Shown here: piece after piece, positions 26,961 to 35,080 of the stretch
Numbering within the stretch: the first letter of the stretch is position 1
Layout: each line of letters starts with the position of its first letter
Source of the DNA: CALDTK01 sp965215215
GTDB taxonomy: Bacteria > Bacteroidota > Bacteroidia > Chitinophagales > Saprospiraceae
Direction of reading: 5' to 3'
DNA: 64,000 nucleotides
Assembly (NCBI GenBank): GCA_965215215.1
Contig: OZ244043.1
Location: 3,534,001-3,598,000 of the forward strand
Position numbers and translations under genes: made by a program
The notes under the pieces: generated by a model
Database searches by the model: none
Seen by the model: only the letters and a program-made list of their open reading frames with translations
Told to the model about the DNA's origin: nothing

Positions 26961-27808
26961 AGCAGGTGCCCGAGAATTTAAACGCGCGGATCGGCGAATT
27001 CTACGACGCGTCCACGCCGCTGTGGCTCGATACCTGGGGCGAGCACATGCACCACGGCCACTACGGCGTCGACGGCAAAACGCACAAGGGCGACCTCGAG
27101 GCCCAGCTCGACCTCATGGAGGAGCTACTCGCCGTAGCCGAGCCCGAGCACCCCTTGCGCATCCTCGACGCCGGCTGTGGCGTCGGCGGCTCGGCCCGCT
27201 ACCTCGCGCGCCGCTTCGGCGCGGAGGTAGTCGGGCTCACACTCAGCGGAGTGCAGGCGGAGCGGGGGAACGCCTACACCCGTGAGGCCGGACTCGAAGA
27301 TCGCGTTACGCTGCGTGCCGCAGACATGATGACTTTCGAGGACCCCGCCGGGTTCGACATGATCTGGTCGCTCGAGAGCGCCGAGCACCTTCCGGATAAG
27401 CGGGGCCTACTCGCGCACTTCTACGAGCAACTCCGGCCCGGCGGCACGCTCGCCATGGTCACTTGGTGCCACCGCGAAACCCCGCCTCCGCTCCGTAAAT
27501 CGGAGCAGAACCTCCTCGCCAAGCTCTGCGAGCTGTATCACCTCCCGCCCTGGATCAGCGTGGGCGAGTACGTAGATATCGCCGCCGAGCTCGGCTACAC
27601 CGACATCAAACGCGAAGACTGGAGTGAGGCCGTAACCCCCTTCTGGCGCGCCGTACTCCGCTCCGCTCTCAGCTGGGACAGTATGAGAGGTCTCGTGCGC
27701 GGTGGCCCGGCCACCATTAAAGGGGCCTGGGCGATGCGCTACATGATGGAGGGCTTCAAGCGCGGTACCATTCGCTACGGCGTGCTCGCCGCACGCAAAC
27801 CCTGGTAG
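26957..27808 (+). CDS. Gamma-tocopherol methyltransferase-like protein (VTE4-like)
   Basis: 283 residues from ATG 26957, overlapping the previous stop by 4 bases. Diagnostic blocks for gamma-tocopherol C-methyltransferase are visible: IGEFYDASTPLWLDTWGEHMHHGHY (in two halves, about 12-36), motif I ILDAGCGVGGSAR (69-81), VTWCHRE (about 170), LCELYHLPPWISVGEYV, IKREDWSEAVTPFWRAVLRSAL and the end TIKGAWAMRYMMEGFKRG. The family methylates the chromanol ring (gamma to alpha or delta to beta tocopherol); it is also related to sterol C-24 and alkaloid methyltransferases. Position between VTE3-like and VTE2-like genes makes the tocopherol role more likely. No signal peptide is present. Confidence 0.85.
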   Translation: MKQVPENLNARIGEFYDASTPLWLDTWGEHMHHGHYGVDGKTHKGDLEAQLDLMEELLAVAEPEHPLRILDAGCGVGGSARYLARRFGAEVVGLTLSGVQAERGNAYTREAGLEDRVTLRAADMMTFEDPAGFDMIWSLESAEHLPDKRGLLAHFYEQLRPGGTLAMVTWCHRETPPPLRKSEQNLLAKLCELYHLPPWISVGEYVDIAAELGYTDIKREDWSEAVTPFWRAVLRSALSWDSMRGLVRGGPATIKGAWAMRYMMEGFKRGTIRYGVLAARKPW

Positions 27809-27813
27809 CCGAC

Positions 27814-28737
27814 GTGAGCACCGTTGAGTCCATATACCGCGAGCAGCCGTTCGCGAGGCAACTGTGGCGCTTTTCGCGACCGCACACCATCGTGGGTACG
27901 AGCCTGTCGCTTCTCGCCCTTTGGGTACTGGCCCTGGGGCTCCGAACGGACGGTATCCACGTTATCCGCCCCCTCGACCTATCGATCACGCTCGTGGCCT
28001 GCCTGGGGGCCAACGTCTACATCGTGGGGCTCAACCAACTAACCGACGTCCCCCTCGACCGCATCAACAAGCCCTACCTCCCGCTGGCCTCCGGTGCTTT
28101 CGGCGAGCGTACGGGACGGTATATCGTGGGCGTAGCCCTGGCGATCAGTCTAGCGGCGTGCATCGCGCTCGATTCCGCGTGGCTCTACTGGACGGTAGGA
28201 CTGAGTCTCGGCCTGGGCACCGCCTACAGCCTGCCCCCCTTCCGGCTCAAACGCTTCCACTTCTGGGCGGCGTTCTGCATCATCGCCGTGCGGAGCCTGA
28301 TCGTCAACCTCCTGCTCTTCGCCCACGTGGCCAGCTGGCGGCGGCCGCTCACCGAGCTGCCCCCCGTCATTTGGCTGCTCACCGCGGTCATGTTCGCCTT
28401 CAGCATCGCGATCGCCTGGTTTAAAGACCTGCCCGACCTCGCGGGGGATAAAGCCTTCGACGTCCGTACCCTCCCCGTGCGGCTCGGCCCCACCCGCGTG
28501 CTCCACTACGGCGCCGCCGTACTCGGTCTCGTCGTAGTGGCCTCCATCCCGCTGGCCGTCGTTTGGGTCGAGCTGCCCGCGCTGGCCCTCGTTCAGGGCT
28601 TACTACTCGTTGCCTTTTTGCTCCTCGTCCGCTGGGTAGACGTGTACAGCGCTACTCGTCTGCGCCGCTTCTACCTCGGCCTCTGGGCCCTGTTCTTCTG
28701 CGAATACATCGCCTTCGCCCTCGCGGGCTACACCTAG
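27814..28737 (+). CDS. Homogentisate phytyl/prenyltransferase (VTE2-like, UbiA family)
   Basis: 307-residue integral membrane protein with about eight to nine helices. WRFSRPHTIVGTSLS (18-32) matches the start of cyanobacterial homogentisate phytyltransferase. Prenyl-diphosphate/Mg2+ motifs: NQLTDVPLDRINKPYLPL (74-91; D78 and D82) and KDLPDLAGD (204-212; D205, D208, D212). NVYIVGLNQL and GTAYSLPPFRLKRF strengthen the specific match. The reaction condenses homogentisate with phytyl or geranylgeranyl diphosphate with decarboxylation, the committed step of tocopherol synthesis. The start is GTG 27814, 5 bases past the VTE4-like stop. Homogentisate solanesyltransferase is a less likely alternative. 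Confidence 0.85.
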   Translation: MSTVESIYREQPFARQLWRFSRPHTIVGTSLSLLALWVLALGLRTDGIHVIRPLDLSITLVACLGANVYIVGLNQLTDVPLDRINKPYLPLASGAFGERTGRYIVGVALAISLAACIALDSAWLYWTVGLSLGLGTAYSLPPFRLKRFHFWAAFCIIAVRSLIVNLLLFAHVASWRRPLTELPPVIWLLTAVMFAFSIAIAWFKDLPDLAGDKAFDVRTLPVRLGPTRVLHYGAAVLGLVVVASIPLAVVWVELPALALVQGLLLVAFLLLVRWVDVYSATRLRRFYLGLWALFFCEYIAFALAGYT

Positions 28738-28745
28738 CTTGCGGC

Positions 28746-29672
28746 GTGTATCTGCCCGCCGATCCGACCCGCCTCTTCGGCGAAATTCACACTCGCATCA
28801 GCCAGGAGCTCAACACCGGGCAGGTCGCGAATTACATCCCCGAGCTCGGCAAGGTACCCGCCGATAAATTTGGCGTTTCGCTACAAACGATCACCGGCGG
28901 TGGCCACCACTACGGCGATGCCCGAGAGTCTTTTTCGATCCAGAGTATCGCCAAGGTGCTCTCGCTGGTCATGGTGTACCGCAAGCACGGCGAGCGTCCG
29001 TGGCAACGTGTCGGGGTCGAACCTTCGGGGGGAGCTTTCAATTCGCTCGTGCAGCTCGAGCAGGACGCCGGTATCCCTCGCAATCCCATGCTCAACGCCG
29101 GCGCGCTCGTGGTCTGCGATCTGCTGCTCGAGCACTACGCCGATCCCAAAACCGAGTTCCTGAGCTTCCTGCGGGAAGGGCTCGGCATCGGCAACGCCGG
29201 GTACGACGAACGCGTGGCGCAGTCCGAGCTCGCCACCGGGCACCGCAACGAGGCCGTGGTCCAGTTCATGCGCTCCTACGGCAACATCCGCCACCCGCTC
29301 GCCGACATCATGGACCTGTACTGCCACATCTGCGCCCTCGCCCTCACCTGTAACGAACTCGCCGAAGCGTTTCTATTCCTAGCCAACGGCGGTGTGTCGC
29401 CCGCCACCGGCCGGCGGATCGTGTCGGCGAGCATGTGCAAACGCGTCAACGCCATCATGCAAACCTGCGGCTTCTACGACGAGGCCGGCGAGTTCGCCTT
29501 CAGCGTCGGTTTACCGGGTAAAAGTGGGGTAGGCGGGGGCATCGTGGCGATCCATCCCGGCCTGTACAGCATCGCCGTTTGGAGTCCGCCGCTCAATGCG
29601 AAGGGCAACAGTACCTACGGCTTCCGCTTCTTAGAACAGTGGACCACGCGCGTGGGCACCTCCATCTTTTAG
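28746..29672 (+). CDS. glsA: Glutaminase A
   Basis: 308 residues from a GTG (28746), 8 bases after the prenyltransferase stop. It has the serine beta-lactamase-like fold of bacterial glutaminases: the catalytic SxxK in SFSIQSIAKVLSL, the GEPSGGAFNSL-type segment (GVEPSGGAFNSLVQLE), PRNPMLNAGALVV, the YGNIRHPLADIMDLY helix and the conserved LPGKSGVGGGIVAI end. It hydrolyses L-glutamine to glutamate and ammonia in the cytoplasm. It appears to be the last gene of the tocopherol-like operon, though a functional link is unclear. The 3' end overlaps the converging glycosyltransferase gene by 42 bases. Confidence 0.93.
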   Translation: MYLPADPTRLFGEIHTRISQELNTGQVANYIPELGKVPADKFGVSLQTITGGGHHYGDARESFSIQSIAKVLSLVMVYRKHGERPWQRVGVEPSGGAFNSLVQLEQDAGIPRNPMLNAGALVVCDLLLEHYADPKTEFLSFLREGLGIGNAGYDERVAQSELATGHRNEAVVQFMRSYGNIRHPLADIMDLYCHICALALTCNELAEAFLFLANGGVSPATGRRIVSASMCKRVNAIMQTCGFYDEAGEFAFSVGLPGKSGVGGGIVAIHPGLYSIAVWSPPLNAKGNSTYGFRFLEQWTTRVGTSIF

Positions 29673-31250
29673 GTACTTCACCTCCCAGGCGGCCAGCGCC
29701 AGCACGGGCACGTACTCGCAGACCAGCACCCAGTCCGGCACTTCGGTACCGACGCTCACGTAGGCCACGTAGCTCAAAAACGCGGTAAAGCCGAGCAGGT
29801 AGGGCCAGCGGTACGGACCCAGCGCGGCCAGGCCCAGCAGATGAACGAAGTACCAGGGGTGCACCGTCGTGGCGCAGAGCAAGTAGATGCTCATCGCCCA
29901 CAGCAGCGTGTTCGCCAAGCTCAGTCCCCGCCAAGCGCGGTAAGCGCTCAGGCCGATGATCGCGATCGTCCCCGCCACTGCTAGGCTCGGCCCCACGCGC
30001 GCAATCCAGTTGTAACCCTTGTACCACTCCCCGAACCCCCGCGCGAGCGTGTACAGGCTGCCGTTAAATTCGAAGTTCCGGAAGTACAGGTCGAGGCTTT
30101 CGCCAAAACCCGTCATGTCCGCCCCCCAGAACATAAAGAACAGTCCGAGCCCGAACACGAAGGCGGTAACCGAACCGAGGAGAATGGCCCCGGGCCAATC
30201 CGGTCGCGGCTTTCGCCAAAACGAGTGAAACGCGAGTGCCGGAGCGAGTACCAGCGGCACGAGCTTGACCAAGCCCGCCGCGGCTAACGCTGTGGCCGCG
30301 ACCACGATCGAAAGACCCGCGCGGCGGCCGGTAGCCCGCACCCGACTCGGAGTAGATACGGAGCCACCCTGCGTTGCAACGGGCTTTTTCGGCGTGGTTG
30401 CGAGCATCCCCGCGTGTCGACGCGGAGCGCTTCGGATCGCCGGTGGTGTCGACTCGGACACAGCCCGAGCCGCTGTCGCCGAACGCGCTGCGGGTGCCGA
30501 CACTGCGGTTTCGACCGAACTGGATCGACTTTCGGAGCCCCCGCTGGCCGGTGATCCGACGCGCGGGTGCCTCGCTGCGTCTTTTGAAGCGCTCAGTTTT
30601 CGCACGGCGGCGTAGGCACCGAGCGCACCCAAAAGCGCGAACCCCTCGAAGTGCGCGTTCCCGATTACCTCGACGATCACCAGCGGGTGGAGCAAGTAGG
30701 CTCTGGCGCCTGACTTCGTCGCGGTCGCGTCCAGGCGAAACAGCAGCGTGATCACGCCGAGCTCGGCGAGTAGCAGCAGCGACTTGAGGGCCACTGCCCC
30801 CCAGTAGGCGCCCGTCGAAAGTTTTGCGGCCAGCACGAATACCAGCTGCGAGAGGGGCGGGTAGACGGTGAAGTACGTCCGACTGTTCATGAGGTCGAAC
30901 AGCTCGGGAAAGGTTTTCGCGAAAGCCGACGGGGCGTCTGCCGGAACGAAGTCGAGGGGGTTGTATCCGACCAGCCACAGCTCCCCATCCCAGAGGAAGC
31001 GGTAGATGTCGTCGCTGAGCAGGGGGAAAGCAAACACGGCCGCGAGGCGGAGACCGACGCCGAGCGCCAACGCCCGCCGCCAGGGTAGTTTCCGTACGGC
31101 GATCAGGTAGCCCGGGACGGCGAGTAGGACGGGGACGAGGTAGGAGGTCGGGGCGCCGCGGTCCGCGGCAAACAGCAGCCAGACAACGGCCGCACCGTAA
31201 ACGAAAGCGGCGACCACCGCGCTAGACGGGGTTGGTGGCAACCGCCGCAA
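29631..31250 (-). CDS. Multi-pass membrane glycosyltransferase (GT87/DUF2029-like) with a low-complexity insertion
   Basis: 539 residues with about ten membrane helices. The block PLLSDDIYRFLWDGELWLVGYNPLDF (read in pieces, 77-101) carries the acidic DD (80-81) and WDG typical of polyprenyl-phosphate-sugar-dependent GT-C mannosyltransferases (GT87 or related). TVYPPLSQLVF and HPLVIVEVIGNAHFEGFA add support. Residues about 219-310 are a hydrophilic Ser/Ala/Arg/Pro-rich stretch unlike the rest, placed between two membrane helices. The gene overlaps the next gene upstream (GT2) by 29 bases and glsA at its end by 42 bases. It probably builds a surface or cell-wall glycan with the two GT2 proteins. 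Confidence 0.75.
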   Translation of the reverse strand: MRRLPPTPSSAVVAAFVYGAAVVWLLFAADRGAPTSYLVPVLLAVPGYLIAVRKLPWRRALALGVGLRLAAVFAFPLLSDDIYRFLWDGELWLVGYNPLDFVPADAPSAFAKTFPELFDLMNSRTYFTVYPPLSQLVFVLAAKLSTGAYWGAVALKSLLLLAELGVITLLFRLDATATKSGARAYLLHPLVIVEVIGNAHFEGFALLGALGAYAAVRKLSASKDAARHPRVGSPASGGSESRSSSVETAVSAPAARSATAARAVSESTPPAIRSAPRRHAGMLATTPKKPVATQGGSVSTPSRVRATGRRAGLSIVVAATALAAAGLVKLVPLVLAPALAFHSFWRKPRPDWPGAILLGSVTAFVFGLGLFFMFWGADMTGFGESLDLYFRNFEFNGSLYTLARGFGEWYKGYNWIARVGPSLAVAGTIAIIGLSAYRAWRGLSLANTLLWAMSIYLLCATTVHPWYFVHLLGLAALGPYRWPYLLGFTAFLSYVAYVSVGTEVPDWVLVCEYVPVLALAAWEVKYLKDGGAHARGPLF

Positions 31251-32808
31251 TCTCCTGGCACGGGCGTGCGCTGACCTTCGGCTCGACGGGGACCGACCGT
31301 GCGCTCACCTGACCGCCGCCGGCACGCAGGCTGCGGTGGCGGAGTGTGTAGTAGAAGATGGTGCCGTAGCCGAGCGCCAGCATCGCGTGGAAGATCGCAA
31401 AAAAGCTGTTGCCGGTAACCAGGCCCCAGATGAGGGCCGCGGCGAACACGAGGCAGAGGAGCCCCTCGGCGACGGTCGTCCACTCGAGCTTACGATTTCG
31501 GTAGGCGTTGCTCGCCAGCTTGCCGCCGTGCTCCAAATCGAACTTCGGCGTGCGTACGAAAGGCGTCCGCTTGCCGCGGTACCCTTGGATCACGGCGAGG
31601 CTATTGTGCAGGCTCAGTCCCATACTCAACGACAGAAACAGCGGGAAGAGCCCCAGAAACCGGAGCGTGGCCTGGGCGGAGGTAAGCTCCGGCCAGCTGG
31701 CGCGGACGTTGCCTACGTAGTAAACGGCGCCGACGGCGAGCGTAGCGATGAGGAAGCCCGTAAACGCCCAGGCCGGCAGCCCGAAGTGCGCCACCGCGAA
31801 GGCGGTCGGTACGCTGAGTACGCCGATGAGGAAAACGAACAGAAAGATGGAGCTGGCCAGCAGGTGCGTGGTAACGGAAAACTTCTTGCCGAAAGAAAGC
31901 CGCGGCGAGCGCCACAACAGCGGGAGGATCTTGCGCGCCGTTTCGGCCCCGCCCTTCATCCAGCGGTGCTGCTGACTCTTGAAGGCGTTCATCTCGGCCG
32001 GGAGCTCGGCCGGCGCGAGGTTGCCCTGGAGGTACTGGATCTTCCAGCCCCCGAGTTGGGCGCGCATGCTGAGGTCGAGGTCTTCGGTGAGGGTGTCGGC
32101 GAGCCACCCACCGGCGTCGTCGATGCAGCTGCGGCGCCACACGCCGGCCGTACCGTTGAACTGCGCGAACAGATCGGCGGCGCGGCGACCGGATTGCTCC
32201 ACGGTGAAGTGGACGTTGAGCTGGAGCGCCTGCAGCCTCGTGATCACCGAGTAGTTCTCGTTCAGGTGGTCCCAGCGGCTTTGGACCACACCGACTCCGG
32301 GATCGGCGAAGTGACCGACGCTGCGCCGCAGGAAATCGGGGGCCGGTACGAAGTCGGCGTCGAAGATCGCGATGAACTCACCGGTTACCCGGGGCATCGC
32401 GTCCGCGAGCGCTCCCGCCTTGAAGCCCCGTCGGCGAGCTCGGCGCACGTGCTCGATGTCGAAGCCGAAATCCCGGTAGTGGGCCACCCGCTCGGCGACG
32501 ATGTCGGCGGTACCGTCGGTGGAGTCGTCGAGCACCTGGATCTGGAGTAGGCGCCGGGGGTAGTCGAAGGCGCACACGGTGTCGATGACGCGCTGGGCTA
32601 CGTACAACTCGTTGTACAGGGGGAGCTGGACGGTGACCCGGGGGAGGTTTTGCGGAAGCACAACGGGGGCCTTCGGCGCACGCCGGACGTAGGCTACGAG
32701 GAGGTGCAGCTGCACGAGGCAGTAGGCGGTTACGTAGAGCAAGGTCAGCAGGTACGCCGCCAGAACGATGCCGTATATGAGGTCAACTGCGGACATGAAT
32801 TCATGCAA
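31222..32808 (-). CDS. Membrane GT2 glycosyltransferase (cellulose synthase-like/ glucomannan synthase-like)
   Basis: 528 residues. One N-terminal membrane helix (about 8-40), then a cytosolic GT2 domain with VTVQLPLYNELYVAQRVID, LDDSTDGTADI, FDADFVP (DxD, about 150), TEDLDLSMRA and the QQHRW (QxxRW) motif near 280; then four or so helices in the C-terminal part. This arrangement fits processive or ceramide glucosyltransferase-like GT2 enzymes that use nucleotide sugars. The start may be MHEF (32808) or the Met five residues in. It is followed with a 29-base overlap by the GT-C protein and preceded after 14 bases by a DPM1-like GT2, so the three form an operon. Confidence 0.88.
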   Translation of the reverse strand: MHEFMSAVDLIYGIVLAAYLLTLLYVTAYCLVQLHLLVAYVRRAPKAPVVLPQNLPRVTVQLPLYNELYVAQRVIDTVCAFDYPRRLLQIQVLDDSTDGTADIVAERVAHYRDFGFDIEHVRRARRRGFKAGALADAMPRVTGEFIAIFDADFVPAPDFLRRSVGHFADPGVGVVQSRWDHLNENYSVITRLQALQLNVHFTVEQSGRRAADLFAQFNGTAGVWRRSCIDDAGGWLADTLTEDLDLSMRAQLGGWKIQYLQGNLAPAELPAEMNAFKSQQHRWMKGGAETARKILPLLWRSPRLSFGKKFSVTTHLLASSIFLFVFLIGVLSVPTAFAVAHFGLPAWAFTGFLIATLAVGAVYYVGNVRASWPELTSAQATLRFLGLFPLFLSLSMGLSLHNSLAVIQGYRGKRTPFVRTPKFDLEHGGKLASNAYRNRKLEWTTVAEGLLCLVFAAALIWGLVTGNSFFAIFHAMLALGYGTIFYYTLRHRSLRAGGGQVSARSVPVEPKVSARPCQEIAAVATNPV

Positions 32809-32822
32809 ACGGGCCAGGGCGC

Positions 32823-33551
32823 CTAGAGGTTAGCAAAGATGGTGTAGAGGATCTTCTGCCCGGCGAGATAGCTATTGCGGATATCTCCCGAAACCTTGGA
32901 CTTCCCGTGCGCGCGGCGACGGTAATCGACCGGGACTTCGACGCAGTTGAGTTTCAGCTTGGCGGCTTTGACCTGCATCTCGACCGTCCAGCCGAAGTCG
33001 GGATCGCGCATGGCAATCTTTTCGAGTGCATCGTAGCGGACGGCTCTAAACGGGCCGAGGTCGGTGAAACTCACCCGCCAGAGCAAACGGATCAAGGTGG
33101 TAGCCAGCCAGTTGCCGAAAATTTGGTGGGGGAGCATGGCGCCCTCCTGGCGCTGGCCGAGCGCCCGGCTGCCGATAACCAAGTCGGCGTCGGCGGTACG
33201 GATCGGAGCTAATAGGCGAGCGAGCTGCGCCGGGTAGTCGCTGAGGTCGCCGTCGAGGAAGGCGACCGCCCCCGGGTGCTCCCCCGGGGGGCGAGCGGCG
33301 ATGTGCGCCATCCCGGCCAGGCAAGCGCTGCCGTACCCTTTGGCCGGAGCGCTGATCACGATCGCCCCCCGCCGGCGGGCCACTTCGGCGGTTGCGTCCG
33401 TACTGCCATTGTCGCACACCAAGATGTCGCGCACCAGATCCCGCGGTACCTCGTCGATCACAAGTCCGATCGAACCTTCTTCGTTGTACGCTGGAATAAT
33501 GAGATCGACGAGCAAATTGTCGGTTGTTGTAAGGTTCGCGCCAGCGAACAT
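32823..33551 (-). CDS. GT2 glycosyltransferase, dolichyl/polyprenyl-phosphate mannose synthase-like
   Basis: 242 residues, cytosolic GT-A fold without a C-terminal membrane domain. LVDLIIPAYNEEGSIGLVIDEV (in two parts, about 14-35), ILVCDNGSTDATAEVARRRGA, FLDGDLSDYP (DxD) and the later LGPFRAVRYDALEKI, DFGWTVEMQVKAA and VPVDYRRRAHGKSKVSG blocks match the DPM1/GtrB-like subgroup. It would make polyprenyl-phosphate-linked sugar, the donor type used by GT-C enzymes such as the membrane glycosyltransferase two genes downstream. First gene of a minus-strand glycan operon, divergent from the beta-helix lipoprotein gene. Confidence 0.88.
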   Translation of the reverse strand: MFAGANLTTTDNLLVDLIIPAYNEEGSIGLVIDEVPRDLVRDILVCDNGSTDATAEVARRRGAIVISAPAKGYGSACLAGMAHIAARPPGEHPGAVAFLDGDLSDYPAQLARLLAPIRTADADLVIGSRALGQRQEGAMLPHQIFGNWLATTLIRLLWRVSFTDLGPFRAVRYDALEKIAMRDPDFGWTVEMQVKAAKLKLNCVEVPVDYRRRAHGKSKVSGDIRNSYLAGQKILYTIFANL

Positions 33552-33569
33552 AGCCCAATACCGAGGGTG

Positions 33570-33577
33570 TAGCTTTG
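33570..33577 (+). promoter_or_regulatory. Promoter-like TAGCTTTG box
   Basis: Matches the Bacteroidota -7 element TAnnTTTG. It lies 21 bases before the ATG at 33599 in the short divergent spacer. No convincing -33 TTTG/TTG partner is seen at the usual distance, so support is modest. Confidence 0.35.
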
Positions 33578-33598
33578 CCCCCCGCCGTAGCCTCCCGT

Positions 33599-35074
33599 AT
33601 GAGTCGAATCTGTTCTGCGCTTAGCCTCCTCCTCGGCGTTGCCGCCCTGCTCCTGACTCAGTCTTGCAAGCTCGAGGAGAAGTTCGACACCGATCCGGGC
33701 CTGGAGCTCGGCTTCAGCGTAGATACGCTCCGGTTCGACACCGTTTTCGCGAGCACCGGCTCGGCTACGCGCTCCTTCAAGATTTACAACCCGAGCAATC
33801 GGCCGTTGAGCGTCGAGCGTATCTCCCTCGCGCAGAGCGTGGGCGGGCGCTTCCGCCTCAACATCGACGGGATCGCCGCCGACGAGGCGACCGACGTGTT
33901 CATCCCGCCGAACGACAGTATTTATATTTTCGCCGAGGTCACCGTCGATCCGGACGAGGACGTGAGCGTGAGTCCGTTCGTGTTGGAGGGGCAGGTCGAG
34001 ATCGAGGCGAACGACGTGCCGCAGGTCGTCTACCTCGAAGCCTTCGGGCAAAACGCGAATTACATTCCGACGTCGAGGGCGCGTCAAGGGCTAAACATTC
34101 TGACCTGCGAGCTCGGTGAGGTCGTGTTCAACGATCCGAAGCCCTACGTGATTTACGGAACGTTACTCATCGACTCGTGCACCGTCACTCTACCACCGGG
34201 TACGAGGCTGTACGTTCACGGCGGTCTCGAAGCGAACGCGGACGGCGGCCCCTACACCGAGGGCCGTTTGATCTTCTTTGGCCAAGGCTACCTCAACTCG
34301 GCCGGCACGCCCGAGGAGCCGGTACTAATAGCCGGCGACAGGCTCGAAGAGCGTTTCGCGGATGCACGAGGGGCGTACTTCGGGATCATACTCCAATCCC
34401 TCGGTAAAGCGCACACGATTTCCAACACGCGGATCCGTAACGCCAGCTACGGGCTCATCGTGGATTCAGCCACGACCCTCGAGATCGACAACTCCGAGAT
34501 CGCTTACTCCGGCCTGTACGGTTTGCGGGGCTTCAACGCCAAGGTCAAAGCGACGAACCTCATCGCGTTTGGGAACAGTAGCGGAGCGGTGCAGGCGCTT
34601 TACGGCGGCGATTATCAGTTCGACTACTGCACGCTCGTCAATTACGAGAGTAATGAGCCCGCCGTACTCCTCGCCGACGGGTACACCGACCGCGACGAAA
34701 ATAGCTTCACGCTTCCGCTGAAAGCGCGCGTCCGCAACTCGATCATCACCGGGAGCAGCGGTGATCCGCTCGGGCTCGTCGATTTCGGAGAACCGGAACT
34801 ACTGGATTACCGCTTCGATCACACGTACCTGCGCATCACGGAACTGGCCGACTCCCTCCCGGACTTCGAGTCGCGCTGTACCGACTGCTTCTTCGAAGCG
34901 CGTACGGATACGCTTTTCTACGATATCCAACAGGACAGTTTTCAGCTCGATACGCTGAGTATCGCCCGCGGGAAAGCGGTCCCCCTGCCCGAGGTCACCC
35001 AGGATATACTCGGCGTCGAGCGCGATGCCACCGCCCCGGACCTCGGCGCCTACGAGTACGTACCCAACGATTAA
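33599..35074 (+). CDS. Lipoprotein with parallel beta-helix (right-handed) domain
   Basis: 491 residues from ATG 33599. Lipoprotein signal with lipobox LTQSC (Cys near residue 23), an acidic spacer, then an immunoglobulin-like region (about 40-150; FSVDTLRFDTVFASTGSATRSFKIYNPSN in pieces), which resembles DUF1573/ASH-like modules. From about 165 a beta-helix is suggested by repeated short strands: TRIRNASYGLIVDSATTLEIDNSEIAYSGLYGLRG split over turns, then NLIAFGNSSGAVQ and FDYCTLVNY. It ends with the common tail DLGAYEY. Typical of outer-surface proteins in Bacteroidota; the substrate is unknown. Confidence 0.8.
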   Translation: MSRICSALSLLLGVAALLLTQSCKLEEKFDTDPGLELGFSVDTLRFDTVFASTGSATRSFKIYNPSNRPLSVERISLAQSVGGRFRLNIDGIAADEATDVFIPPNDSIYIFAEVTVDPDEDVSVSPFVLEGQVEIEANDVPQVVYLEAFGQNANYIPTSRARQGLNILTCELGEVVFNDPKPYVIYGTLLIDSCTVTLPPGTRLYVHGGLEANADGGPYTEGRLIFFGQGYLNSAGTPEEPVLIAGDRLEERFADARGAYFGIILQSLGKAHTISNTRIRNASYGLIVDSATTLEIDNSEIAYSGLYGLRGFNAKVKATNLIAFGNSSGAVQALYGGDYQFDYCTLVNYESNEPAVLLADGYTDRDENSFTLPLKARVRNSIITGSSGDPLGLVDFGEPELLDYRFDHTYLRITELADSLPDFESRCTDCFFEARTDTLFYDIQQDSFQLDTLSIARGKAVPLPEVTQDILGVERDATAPDLGAYEYVPND

Positions 35075-35080
35075 ACCGCC

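Noticed and set aside
30820..30836. GTTTTGCGGCCAGC-like sequence in the GT-C gene
   Set aside because: Needs an extra base and a substitution; not counted as a motif copy.
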